Shown one piece after another: positions 42,577-51,483 of a stretch of 64,000 bases of DNA. The notes below the pieces were generated by a model, which searched no databases, was not told the DNA's origin, and saw only the letters and a list, made by a program, of their open reading frames with translations. Position 1 is the stretch's first letter, and the number at the start of each line of letters is the position of its first letter. This DNA comes from Pontibacter sp. SGAir0037 (GTDB lineage: Bacteria > Bacteroidota > Bacteroidia > Cytophagales > Hymenobacteraceae). Both the position numbers and the translations under genes were made by a program. The stretch spans positions 3,658,001 to 3,722,000 of the forward strand of contig NZ_CP028092.1 of assembly GCF_005491705.1 (NCBI RefSeq). Reading direction: 5' to 3'.

Positions 42577-42636
42577 GATACAAGTGTTCGCTTCTGATAC
42601 ACATTTCAGCGATACAGGTGTGCGCTTCTGCTACAA
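42577..42636. promoter_or_regulatory. Tandem 25-bp repeats, candidate enhancer sites for the NtrC-type regulator
   Basis: Positions 42577-42601 and 42611-42635 differ at only 3 of 25 bases (both contain CGCTTCTG and end TACA). They are 34 bases apart. Each contains a GTGT...ACA half-site pair, with GTGT-N11-ACAC in the first. They lie 53-120 bases upstream of the candidate sigma-54 element on the permease side, as expected for an enhancer. Confidence 0.6.
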
Positions 42637-42638
42637 TT

Positions 42639-42910
42639 GTCTGAATCAGGATTTACAGGATGAGGAAGGATGTACAGGATGATGTTTAAATCGGGATTTA
42701 CCGGATTAATTGACGGGCAGGATGAGGATTGTGAGGATGAGCAGCTAAAATCTGGCGTTTGTTCTTCCTCAGCATGTTTAATCGTTTTCCGCACTTTCTG
42801 GAAATTTAACTTTCCTAAATTCAATCCTGTTCATATACAAATCCTGTAAATCCTGATTCTGATAATCCTTATCCTGTTCATCTATAAATCCTGGTAATCC
42901 TGATTCAGAC
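42639..42910. repeat. 272-bp element with 23-bp terminal inverted repeats and GGAT-rich internal repeats
   Basis: The left end, GTCTGAATCAGGATTTACAG..., and the right end, ...GGTAATCCTGATTCAGAC, are inverse complements over 23 bases with two mismatches. Between them the left part repeats AGGATGAGG-like units and the right part the inverse ATCCTGTAAATCCTG units. The centre (about 42753-42822) on the minus strand can be read as LGKLNFQKVRKTIKHAEEE, possibly the tail of a decayed gene. It fits a non-autonomous palindromic element placed between the enhancer sites and the regulator gene. I have seen similar AATCCTG-rich repeats in other Bacteroidota, but no count can be given. Confidence 0.75.
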
Positions 42911-42960
42911 TATTTCATCAGGAATACCTATATTAGAAGCTAAATTAGCTTTTTACAGGT

Positions 42961-44340
42961 ATGGCCACTTTAAAAAATGCTCGTGTACTAGTCGTAGACG
43001 ACGAAAGCGATGTGCTTTTCGCCATGAAGATGCTGCTTAAAGCAGAAGTGAAGGAGGTCGTAACAGAGAAGAACCCGGAGAACCTGCTCTCGTTGCTGGA
43101 CAGGCAGCAATTCGATGTTATTTTCCTGGACATGAACTTTAAAAGTGCTCTGAATACCGGTAACGAAGGCATTTACTGGCTTCATAAAATACTGGAAAAA
43201 GACAGAACTGCTACAGTTATCCTGATTACAGCTTATGGCGATGTGGAACTGGCAGTTAAATCTTTAAAAGAAGGAGCCTCCGATTTTATTGTAAAACCCT
43301 GGCATAACGAGAAGCTGGTAGAGGCCTTGCACAAGGCGCTACAAACTAAACAGGTAAAAGGTAAAGGCAGCGCTGCACGAACGGCACAGGCTAGTAGCGC
43401 AGGTGCTACACTTTTACTCGGGCAATCAGAGGCAATACAGGAAGTGCTGTATAAAATTGAGAAAGTAGCTCCAACCGAAGCCAATGTACTGATACTAGGT
43501 GAAAACGGAACAGGTAAAGAGCTGGTAGCACGTGCCCTGCATGAAAAATCGTTCAGAGCCGGTAAGCCTTTTATTAGCGTGGATATTGCCGCACTAACCG
43601 ACTCTCTTTTTGAGAGTGAATTATTCGGGTATAAAAAGGGAGCCTTTACCGATGCCAAAGAAGACCGCACAGGCAGGTTTGAAGCAGCTAACGGAGGCAC
43701 TTTGTTTCTGGACGAGATCGGCAATATTTCACCCGCTATGCAGGCAAAACTACTGACGGTGCTGCAGAACAGACAGGTAGTTCCGTTAGGTTCCAACCAG
43801 CCTGTGCCTGTAGACATCCGGCTGGTTTCTGCCACCAATGCTCCGCTTTACGAACTGGCTGCTTCTAATCATTTCCGCAAAGATCTGATTTACCGTATTA
43901 ATACCATAGAAATTACGCTGCCACCTTTGCGCCAGCGTACAGGAGACGTTGAACTGCTGGCGCGTCATTTTGCCGGAATTTACGCTGAAAAAAACCATAA
44001 ACCTGCCCCTGCATTTTCGGAGGCTGCCCTAAAAAAGCTGCAACAACACAGCTGGCCCGGTAATGTGCGGGAACTGCAGCATACCATTGAACGTGCCCTC
44101 ATCATGGCCGAAGATAATGTACTACAGCCACAGGACTTTAGCTTTTCGTCCATAGAATCTCCTGTATTGGCTGCTCCTGCTGCTCCTTTTTCACCTAATA
44201 CCACCCAGCTGCATCAACTGGAGCGGGAAACTATTATCAGAGTAATCGAGAAAAACCAGGGCAATATTTCCAAATCAGCAAAAGAACTTGGCCTTACCCG
44301 CACCGCCCTTTACCGCCGACTGAACAAGCATGATATTTAA
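42961..44340 (+). CDS. NtrC-type sigma-54-dependent response regulator
   Basis: This 459-residue regulator has a receiver domain with the acid pair D13/D14 and phospho-acceptor D57 (VIFLDMNF). The AAA+ domain follows with Walker A GENGTGKE (180-187), the sigma-54 contact loop GAFTDA (227-232), Walker B LFLDEIG (D251, E252) and a second-region motif RQRTGDVELLARHF. The Fis-type helix-turn-helix at the C-terminus (about 420-459, ELGLTRTALYRRLNKHDI) binds enhancers. The stop overlaps the start of the kinase gene by 11 bases. The divergent permease gene with its tandem upstream sites is the likely target. Confidence 0.96.
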   Translation: MATLKNARVLVVDDESDVLFAMKMLLKAEVKEVVTEKNPENLLSLLDRQQFDVIFLDMNFKSALNTGNEGIYWLHKILEKDRTATVILITAYGDVELAVKSLKEGASDFIVKPWHNEKLVEALHKALQTKQVKGKGSAARTAQASSAGATLLLGQSEAIQEVLYKIEKVAPTEANVLILGENGTGKELVARALHEKSFRAGKPFISVDIAALTDSLFESELFGYKKGAFTDAKEDRTGRFEAANGGTLFLDEIGNISPAMQAKLLTVLQNRQVVPLGSNQPVPVDIRLVSATNAPLYELAASNHFRKDLIYRINTIEITLPPLRQRTGDVELLARHFAGIYAEKNHKPAPAFSEAALKKLQQHSWPGNVRELQHTIERALIMAEDNVLQPQDFSFSSIESPVLAAPAAPFSPNTTQLHQLERETIIRVIEKNQGNISKSAKELGLTRTALYRRLNKHDI

Positions 44341-45688
44341 ACGCCTGGAGCTGGGCCTCTTAGTACGGCTCACTTTTATTTTTGCCATAATGTACCTCAC
44401 GCTGTACTACCTGGTGCAGTTTACCTGGTTGCAGACAGCCTCTGGCATACTGATTATACTGGCACAGATAGTTGAGCTTACCCGCTACGTTACCCGTAGC
44501 AACAACGAATTAGCCAGGTTTCTGGAGTCAGTGAAGCAACGCGATTTTTCGCAGCATTTCAACGAACAGCGCACCAACAGCTCGCTCAGGCAGCTGCACC
44601 ACGCTTTTAACCAGATCAACCTCACGTTTAAGCAGCTCCACATTGAGCGGGAAGAGCAGTTTCAGTATATGCAAATTATCCTGCAACTGATCGATACTGG
44701 CATTATGGCTTATAACGAGCAGGGCGAGGTAGAATGGGTAAACGATGCTTTTAAAGAAATACTAGGTATTCCTTACCTAAAGAACATCAAAGCGCTGGAG
44801 CTGCGCAACGAGAAGCTATACCAGGCGGTGCTGGCACTGGAGCCGCAACAAAACAAGCTGCTGAAGCTGAAACTCCCCGGCGGACCTACGCAGCTGCTCT
44901 TAACATCGGTAGACTTTATGCTGCAGCAACGTTTGCTCACACTGGTGGCTTTTAAAAATGTAAGCTCTGCCGTAGACGAAACCGAAACAGAGGCCTGGCA
45001 GAAGCTGCTGCGCGTGATGACCCACGAGATCATGAATTCGGTAGCCCCCATTGCCTCACTGGCCGAATCGATGGGCCGCTACCTGAAAGCAGACCGTGAA
45101 CAATATGAAGCCGTGCAGCAGGAGCAGCCTAATAAAGAGCTATTGCAGGATACAGAAGAGGGTCTGGCTATTATTAAAGGCCGTAGCGAAGGACTGCTGC
45201 GCTTCACCCACTTTTACCGTAACCTGAACAAGTCGCAGCAACTGCTTTACACCACTATATATGTGCAGGAGCTCTTTAGCAGCATCGAAGCACTTATGAA
45301 ACCACGCCTGGCAGAGAAGGGCATACAACTCAGCTGGCGTGTTTCTTCTCCCGAACTTACCATTCAAGGCGATGTAAACTTACTGGAGCAGGTGCTCATT
45401 AATATGGTACTGAATGCCGAACGAGCCGTTCTACAAGCTCCTGCACCGCAAATTGAACTGGAGGCCAGGGAACAGGAGAATGGAAAGGCTGTACTGGAGA
45501 TCCGCGACAACGGCAGCGGTATACCCGAAGAAATCATGGAAAGTATTTTTATTCCTTTTTTCACGTCGCATAAAGAAGGCACCGGCATTGGCCTGAGCCT
45601 GGCCAAACAGATCATACTGTTGCACAAAGGCAGTATACAGGTAACATCGGACGAGGGAGTAGGCACTGTGTTTAGACTGACATTCTAA
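44330..45688 (+). CDS. Membrane sensor histidine kinase, partner of the NtrC-type regulator
   Basis: This 452-residue kinase has two N-terminal membrane helices (about 12-30 and 33-52) with hardly any periplasmic loop, so it probably senses within the membrane. A cytosolic linker and PAS domain (about 112-210) follow. The phospho-acceptor is H232 in RVMTHEIMNSVAP, and the ATPase domain has QVLINMVLNAERAV (N box), IRDNGSGIP (G1) and GTGIGLSLAKQI (G2). The H-box of the THEIMNS type is typical for NtrY/AtoS-like kinases. The ATG overlaps the stop of the regulator gene, so the two form one operon. Confidence 0.94.
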   Translation: MIFKRLELGLLVRLTFIFAIMYLTLYYLVQFTWLQTASGILIILAQIVELTRYVTRSNNELARFLESVKQRDFSQHFNEQRTNSSLRQLHHAFNQINLTFKQLHIEREEQFQYMQIILQLIDTGIMAYNEQGEVEWVNDAFKEILGIPYLKNIKALELRNEKLYQAVLALEPQQNKLLKLKLPGGPTQLLLTSVDFMLQQRLLTLVAFKNVSSAVDETETEAWQKLLRVMTHEIMNSVAPIASLAESMGRYLKADREQYEAVQQEQPNKELLQDTEEGLAIIKGRSEGLLRFTHFYRNLNKSQQLLYTTIYVQELFSSIEALMKPRLAEKGIQLSWRVSSPELTIQGDVNLLEQVLINMVLNAERAVLQAPAPQIELEAREQENGKAVLEIRDNGSGIPEEIMESIFIPFFTSHKEGTGIGLSLAKQIILLHKGSIQVTSDEGVGTVFRLTF

Positions 45689-45924
45689 GCAAGCTACACA
45701 GGCTTGCATACTTCTTCTGTTATACTTAAAGCTGCCTATGCTATCACCTCTGCAACAGGAAAGCTATTCTTGCCTCAAATCTTAGTAAACCTTAAATTTT
45801 TTAAGGTACAACATCAAAAAATAATGCCATATTTTTTATAGCTTTAGAACTGTATCTGATTATAGTTTCTTATCAGAGCAGCTTTTCTAAAGCTTTGGGT
45901 CTGAAAGGGTAAATAGAAGTCATT

Positions 45925-46986
45925 ATGAAAAAGCATTACCGCACCGAAAAAAACTGTCTGAACTGCGGCACTACTGTTCCTGATAAATTTTGTCCGAACT
46001 GTGGTCAGGAAAATCTGGAGCTCCACGAAAACTTTCTGCACCTGGCCTTGCACAGTGTGGGCCACTATTTCCATTTCGAGTCGAAGTTCTTTAACAGCAT
46101 TATCCCTCTGCTAACCAAGCCGGGTTATTTAACTAAAGAATATTTTGCCGGTAAACGGGCTTCTCATCTAAGCCCGGTGAGCATGTATATCTTTATCAGC
46201 ATTTTGTTCTTTTTCCTGTTTACGGCCAATACCAATAGCAACAAAAAAGACATTATAGAAGAAAATACCGCCTCAGAACAAGCCGAGGTTAAAGAAGAAA
46301 TCGCAACAGCAAAAGAAATCATACAGCGGCAACTGGCTGAAGGGAAGGTAAACGAAAAAGCTGCTTCGTATACCTATACGCTATTGGATAATGCCGAAGC
46401 TTCTTTGGATACAACAAAACATGAACACAACGATGCTGTTATTGTTGCCAAGCCTGCAGGAAAAGAGATTTTAAATACAGAAGCAGCAAGTAAAGCAAAA
46501 ACAGATGATGTGGAAGCAGAGGTGGTAGAAGAGCATACGTTCTCCAATTCACTACAAGCTAAATTCAGGCAGGTAATGGACGACGATTTAAGCAGCGAAC
46601 TCTTCAAGAATAAGCTGGTGAGTCATTTGCCTAAAGTAATGTTTATCTTGCTGCCACTCTTTGCACTAATCTTAAAGCTTGTAAACTGGCGATCTTCTAA
46701 ATATTACGTGGAGCACCTGATTTACTCTATACACGTACACTCCTTCCTCTTCCTGTTTGGATCTATAATGATCCTGCTGAGTTGGGTATTACCCTTCCTG
46801 TCTGATTGGATACAGTTCTTTGGGATGATCGTAGTATTATGGTACATCTATCGATCTATGCGCAATATCTACAGAAGTACACGCTGGCGCACTGTTTATA
46901 AATTCTTCCTACTGTTTTTTGCCTACAGCTTTCTTTTAACTATTAGTGGGTTGATTGTAGTAATTGCAACTCTCTATACAGTATAA
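45925..46986 (+). CDS. DUF3667 zinc-ribbon membrane protein
   Basis: This 353-residue protein begins with a zinc ribbon with C11, C14, C23 and C26 (CLNCGTTVPDKFCPNCGQ). The DUF3667 core follows, with HSVGHYFHFESKFFNSI, LLTKPGYLTKEYFAGKRASHLSPV and a membrane helix (about 87-103). A long charged cytosolic or periplasmic segment (about 105-230, Glu/Ala-rich) precedes four more hydrophobic helices (235-350). Members of the family are common in Bacteroidota; the function is unknown. The charged insert is longer than I expect from the family and is low-complexity. The gene is alone in its direction after the kinase pair. Confidence 0.88.
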   Translation: MKKHYRTEKNCLNCGTTVPDKFCPNCGQENLELHENFLHLALHSVGHYFHFESKFFNSIIPLLTKPGYLTKEYFAGKRASHLSPVSMYIFISILFFFLFTANTNSNKKDIIEENTASEQAEVKEEIATAKEIIQRQLAEGKVNEKAASYTYTLLDNAEASLDTTKHEHNDAVIVAKPAGKEILNTEAASKAKTDDVEAEVVEEHTFSNSLQAKFRQVMDDDLSSELFKNKLVSHLPKVMFILLPLFALILKLVNWRSSKYYVEHLIYSIHVHSFLFLFGSIMILLSWVLPFLSDWIQFFGMIVVLWYIYRSMRNIYRSTRWRTVYKFFLLFFAYSFLLTISGLIVVIATLYTV

Positions 46987-47138
46987 AGTAAATATATCTT
47001 AAATCAGACACAACAGGTTAAAATTTCAGCTGCATGCCACCTGCCAGCGCGGCGACAGTTTTGGTACTTTCGCTAAGCTATGATATTGCAGCAAGGTGCC
47101 AGGTCTTGGGGAAGGTAACAGCAGATCACTCTTTGCTG

Positions 47139-47690
47139 TTAATCCTTGCCTGAAACTTTATCTTTTACCCATTTAAAAGCTCCAGATGCTTTATCTGCAT
47201 AATCGTTGATGCCGTTTACTACGTCATCCACATGATGTTTCTCCCATAAGGAGCCAAAGGTCTTGCTTTTCGGTTTCTCTACATTTAAGAACTTATCATT
47301 GCTTTGGGTGCTTTCGTTTCTGAACCCTTTTACCTCTGTCAGCACATAGTGCCGGTTATTTAGCAGCACATAAAACTGCTTTGCCTGATCCGGCCGTACC
47401 TCATAGGCAATAGAATCCACATCGGTATAGATTACCAGCTTTTCCTTCTGCCCTAAGACCTCAATTCCCAACGAATTAACTTTATACTCTGGTTTTATAG
47501 TCCAGAGGCCATTTACCTGTGCTTCACCTACACGCAGGTTTACTTTGCTCGAATTGGCTTTAATAAGAGGTAAGCCTTTATAAGAACTTTGTGCGAACGA
47601 AGGGGTTGCTACTACAATAAATAAAAGCAGGGCACCAGCCTTTAAAGGCTTAGGCAGTTTAACAGACCGGTGGAAGGGTAACAGAATCAT
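47139..47690 (-). CDS. Small secreted protein with the same domain as the N-terminus of the DUF4932 protein
   Basis: This 183-residue protein has a signal peptide (about residues 15-34, ending SFAQ), then a domain (40-122) with LPLIKANS, NLRVGEAQ, GLWTIKPEYK, YTDVDSIAYEV and VLTEVKG. Laid beside residues 27-109 of the DUF4932 protein (38649-40046) the same positions are kept, so the domains are homologous. The last 60 residues are Lys-rich and helical (NGINDYADKASGAFKWVKDK). No family name is known to me. The domain may be a carrier or inhibitor-like module for a peptidase-type partner; this is speculation. It is a single gene. Confidence 0.75.
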   Translation of the reverse strand: MILLPFHRSVKLPKPLKAGALLLFIVVATPSFAQSSYKGLPLIKANSSKVNLRVGEAQVNGLWTIKPEYKVNSLGIEVLGQKEKLVIYTDVDSIAYEVRPDQAKQFYVLLNNRHYVLTEVKGFRNESTQSNDKFLNVEKPKSKTFGSLWEKHHVDDVVNGINDYADKASGAFKWVKDKVSGKD

Positions 47691-47852
47691 TAAAAAAGGT
47701 AGAGCACGTAAATCAATCTATGAAGCTTTGACTATGCAAGTATCAGAGTTTCAGCACAGCAATTTAATGTTAAACCAGTAACTTTTTCAAGTTTAAAGCA
47801 TTAAAATTTTAATATTAATGTTTTATCGCTGTACTCGAATAAAAAATTTTCC

Positions 47853-47896
47853 TAAAAAAGAAGCGTGGCAACAGCTAAAATGCCTGTTACCACGCC
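47853..47896 (-). terminator. Terminator of the M36 metalloprotease gene
   Basis: CGTGGCAACAG (47864-47874) pairs with CTGTTACCACG (47884-47894), one mismatch, and the minus strand continues in a T-run (47854-47859). It is 31 bases beyond the stop. Confidence 0.75.
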
Positions 47897-47926
47897 CCCT
47901 GCACTACCTTTTAAGAGTACTTTTTA

Positions 47927-50900
47927 TTATTTAATCAGTAACATAGAACCGGATTTTGCAGTGTTACCGTTTACAAAACGATAAATGTACACGCCGCTTT
48001 TTTTGTTGCCAGATGTAAAGGTTTCCGAATAACTTGCACCTGCCTCTACGTTTCCTTCGAACAGCGTGGCCACCAAGCGACCAGTTACATCATATACCTT
48101 CAGGGAGGCGAATCCGCTTTCCTGAGCTGTAAAGCTAATTGTTGCATCCTCGGAGAATGGATTAGGGTAACTTGTCACAGCAGCGTCCTGCAGAAGACCT
48201 CCTTCAGCTGTGGCAGCCGATGAAACCGTATATGTTGCTCCGCAGCTTCCTAAATAATCTCCGTGTGCCAGATGGTCTGCTACTGCACTTGCGCCAACTG
48301 ACTGCATTTTACCGTTATGGCAAATAAACACTTTTACATTGTTGCCATTTCCTTTAACATCGCGCACATCAATAACAGAAATGGTTACAGCAGCTGTTCT
48401 GGTACAACCAGCTTCGTTAACAGCAGTTACAGTAAAATGGTATGTACCGGCTTTCGTTGGCGTAAACACAGGGGTTGCTATTGTTGTATCGCTCAGGCCT
48501 GCGACAGGACTCCAGCTATAAGTAAAGGTTGGGTCGCCACTTGCCTGAAGCACCACACTCTGTGCTCCATATCCTAAGAAAATAGTGTTTTCATCGCCTC
48601 CTGTATAAACATCGCTTGTTTTCTTAACAGCAATAGCAGGCGCTTCGCAGGCATAAACAGGTGGCAGATCGAATGCTTCTACCTGATCTGTTCTGCTTGT
48701 ATTTAACCCCTGGCTGGCGCTATAGCCTAAACCTCGCTTAGCAAAAGCTCTCCAGATCAGCTCCTGGTTAGCACCACCGTAGTTCAACCGATCTGCTGCC
48801 AGTATCGCATCGCGTCCATCTACAAAACCCGGGCGGCACGCCTGAAGCTTTAAGCCATCAATTACAAGCTGCATCGCCATGTTGTTACCGCCATTGCCAT
48901 TGTAAATGTCTTCATCAAAACCATACTTATCTATAAGATCCCAGGTCATATCCCAAAGCATTGTAGACCATACAAAGCCGATTCCGTGAGGCTGGCTTAT
49001 GGCAGCCGTATTGTTGGTAGCAGCATAGGTATAGGCATTCACGCCAAAATCTGTAGAATAAGGAGCCGGTCTGATACCTTGCCCGTTGGTTGGCTGCCCT
49101 TGCGCATAAGTACCTATGCCTCTTACTTTACCACGGGTATCACCTACACGCATGGTCATCATCAGGCCAAACCAGTCGCTCCAGCCCTCGCCCATCTGCT
49201 CAGCATTGTTCAGGCAGTTTGCCACCTGCGGACCACCGGTTAACCTGTTCGAGATGCCATGGCCATACTCATGCACTATAATTCCGTTATCGAAGTCACC
49301 GTCTAACTCAGGCTTGCCTTCATCTTTCAAAGCTACTGTTACCTCTTGCCCTGAATCCAGTTTTGCCCTGATGGCTGCTCCGGCTACATCGGTGGTCATA
49401 AGCGAAGGAATGCGAATCAGGTCAGGGTTCGTAGCTCCGGCCCCCATGGATATAGGTGCGCCAGTTGCATTGTTAATAACTACCACGGCAATGGCTCCTG
49501 CTTGCTGCGCATTTAACACTTTTGCTCCGAATTCGCAGCTTCCTCTGTAAACCACTGCTATGTTTCCGGCCATGGCACTGGCGTTTGTAAATGTTCCGCA
49601 ACCTTCAACCGGATTTCCGGGAGCCTCTGCCAACACTAATTTGCCTGTAACGGCAGTGGGAGTTAGCCTTGGCCCAAAAGCAGCCTGCACAGCAGGGTAA
49701 GCAGCCGCTATATCACCAGGCGAGGTAACACGAAACATATTTTCATCCGGCGGGCTGCTCCATAGGTACATTTGCATTCTGGGAGCAAAGCCATCTACGT
49801 TAGTTGCAAAGTTTGCATTATTGCGTGTTGTAGCTATGTTTCGGCTGTCCTGCGCTTCCGCCAGTACCGGGTCGGCCTGTGCTCCGCCCCTGCCATAGTT
49901 GTTCAGTTGAAAGTTTCCGCTCAGTTCGTCGAAGCCGTACTGGTACCATACATCATGCACCAGGTTGTTCCAGTAAAACAGGTTAGTGATAGCGGCATCT
50001 CTGTAAGCCACCGGTTGCTGTGTAAAATCAATTGGGAAGTCGAAGCTCAGTTCTGCACCACCGTCAGGGCTGTAGTTATTCTGCCAGCTGTTATTGTTAT
50101 TCGGATCTTCGTAGGCATACACATTGTTACCGCGCGTCCTGGTTTCGGTATGCCAGCCCTGCGGAGAAGCCACCGGATCTGCTGCCGAAGTGCTTACAAT
50201 AGCTCGCGGGCCATGGCTGGGACTTTCGTACGGCATTGGAAACACATTATAGGCATTGCTAATAGCTATGCTTGCGTTGCTTGCTTTTGAATTGGCTATA
50301 TAAGGAGACAACACAGCATGACCATGGTCGTTATGCAGGAATTTCCCATCGGGGCCATTGTTGTCGAACTGGCAATGCACCACCATATTATCTTTGTCCA
50401 GCACCTCGCCTGTAGCAGCATCCAGCCTCAGGTTCCACCAGTTCTGCGCATCCATTTCGTAGATGCTCACTTCCCAGGCCAGCCTCAGGCTGCCGTCTTC
50501 CATAGGCTGATATACCAGTTTCGCCGGAATTGGCTCCAGTGAAATGCCGCCGGTTGTAAACAGCACTTCTTTATTGGCTCCGTTACCTCTTTCTTTTACA
50601 GTAAGGGGCTCTTTTAAAGGTGTATTCAGGTAAGTAGCCGCCGCCGCTACTGCCGCTTCGGCACTTAAGCCAGCCTGCTTAGCCTTTACCTTTTTGCCAA
50701 CCTCTTTGTGAAATCTGTTCCCCATCGATACCACATTATCATTCTTATCTAAATTGACTGTGGTTATCGCTCCATGGATCTCAATCCCATTGTGCAGTTG
50801 CTTCAGGTAGTAGTGCTTCAGACCGTTTTTCTTGGTTTCTGCGGTACTGCTCACCTCCAGCTCTGCAAAATCTTCATCTGCCAGCTCAAGCTTCTGCTTG

Positions 50901-51043
50901 TTTTTTTTCAGATGCTCTACAGCTGCCCGTGGAACAGCTTTTTTCACTTTATCAGGCTTTCCCTGTCCGTAAGAGGTTATGCTTCCCAACAGGAAGACCA
51001 TAAGCAGCGCCAGCTGCAGTAAAACTGGTAAATTTCTTTTCAT
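47927..51043 (-). CDS. Secreted M36 (fungalysin) metalloprotease with T9SS sorting domain
   Basis: This 1038-residue protein is a secreted zinc peptidase. Order: signal peptide (about 1-27), FTP propeptide region (30-160), M36 catalytic domain with H591-E-Y-G-H595 and nearby EQMGEGWSDWFGL, and an inserted PA domain (about 450-570, VEGCGTFTNA...VVYRGSCEFG). A PKD-like beta-sandwich (about 800-870, YSWSPVAGLSDTT) follows. The final 80 residues (SYPNPFSEDATISFTA ... GVYIYRF) are a type A T9SS C-terminal domain, so secretion is by the type IX system. The ATG at 51043 is preferred because an upstream frame extension precedes the signal peptide. Confidence 0.95.
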   Translation of the reverse strand: MKRNLPVLLQLALLMVFLLGSITSYGQGKPDKVKKAVPRAAVEHLKKNKQKLELADEDFAELEVSSTAETKKNGLKHYYLKQLHNGIEIHGAITTVNLDKNDNVVSMGNRFHKEVGKKVKAKQAGLSAEAAVAAAATYLNTPLKEPLTVKERGNGANKEVLFTTGGISLEPIPAKLVYQPMEDGSLRLAWEVSIYEMDAQNWWNLRLDAATGEVLDKDNMVVHCQFDNNGPDGKFLHNDHGHAVLSPYIANSKASNASIAISNAYNVFPMPYESPSHGPRAIVSTSAADPVASPQGWHTETRTRGNNVYAYEDPNNNNSWQNNYSPDGGAELSFDFPIDFTQQPVAYRDAAITNLFYWNNLVHDVWYQYGFDELSGNFQLNNYGRGGAQADPVLAEAQDSRNIATTRNNANFATNVDGFAPRMQMYLWSSPPDENMFRVTSPGDIAAAYPAVQAAFGPRLTPTAVTGKLVLAEAPGNPVEGCGTFTNASAMAGNIAVVYRGSCEFGAKVLNAQQAGAIAVVVINNATGAPISMGAGATNPDLIRIPSLMTTDVAGAAIRAKLDSGQEVTVALKDEGKPELDGDFDNGIIVHEYGHGISNRLTGGPQVANCLNNAEQMGEGWSDWFGLMMTMRVGDTRGKVRGIGTYAQGQPTNGQGIRPAPYSTDFGVNAYTYAATNNTAAISQPHGIGFVWSTMLWDMTWDLIDKYGFDEDIYNGNGGNNMAMQLVIDGLKLQACRPGFVDGRDAILAADRLNYGGANQELIWRAFAKRGLGYSASQGLNTSRTDQVEAFDLPPVYACEAPAIAVKKTSDVYTGGDENTIFLGYGAQSVVLQASGDPTFTYSWSPVAGLSDTTIATPVFTPTKAGTYHFTVTAVNEAGCTRTAAVTISVIDVRDVKGNGNNVKVFICHNGKMQSVGASAVADHLAHGDYLGSCGATYTVSSAATAEGGLLQDAAVTSYPNPFSEDATISFTAQESGFASLKVYDVTGRLVATLFEGNVEAGASYSETFTSGNKKSGVYIYRFVNGNTAKSGSMLLIK

Positions 51044-51483
51044 AAAGTTAAAGATTAGTATGTTAGAATATGTATAACACAAGCTAGCTCAGCTGCCCAA
51101 GTCAACTCATTATAAAAATACTTCTAATAACAATTCTTTAACAAGGAAGAAATACCCTTGAAAGTAACATGCCCTTTTTAACAGATTAATACCAGTTGCA
51201 GATAAAAAACATTAATATCTCAAAAAGGAGGTTTATATATAACAATTTCAATTTTAGAATAAGTAACATTTTTAAAATGAATGCTTACATAGGATTATAC
51301 CTACAATAGGTACTATCGTAGCTAAAACCTGATCTTTTTCGATGGGAACGCCTAAGCTATCCGACGCACAGATAGTTAGATATAATGTGTATGTAACACA
51401 AAAAAGGCTTTTGCCTTAGAACAACCCGCTTTGTTTTGGGTCAATCTAAAGCAAAAGCCTTTTAATGTTACGGCAAAAGTTAA
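51044..51483. other. Spacer between the hybrid kinase and M36 genes
   Basis: 440 bases of AT-rich sequence. The only clear structure is the terminator at 51402-51463 for the hybrid kinase. The M36 promoter should be in the left part; I could not identify it. Confidence 0.45.
51402..51463 (-). terminator. Long hairpin terminator of the hybrid kinase gene
   Basis: Arms of 19 bases (51402-51420 and 51445-51463) match with one mismatch, and an inner ACCC...GGGT stem is visible. On the minus strand the hairpin is followed by a T-run. It is about 20 bases beyond the stop. Confidence 0.8.

Noticed and set aside
42606..42824. Minus-strand ORF of 72 codons
   Set aside because: It starts with TTG and runs through the inverted-repeat element; the Pro/Asn/Asp and Ser-rich end is a translation of the repeats. 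At best its first part is the remnant of an older gene.
45689..45710. Short GCAAGC/GCTTGC hairpin after the kinase gene
   Set aside because: Only 6 bp of stem with no T-run; too weak to call a terminator.
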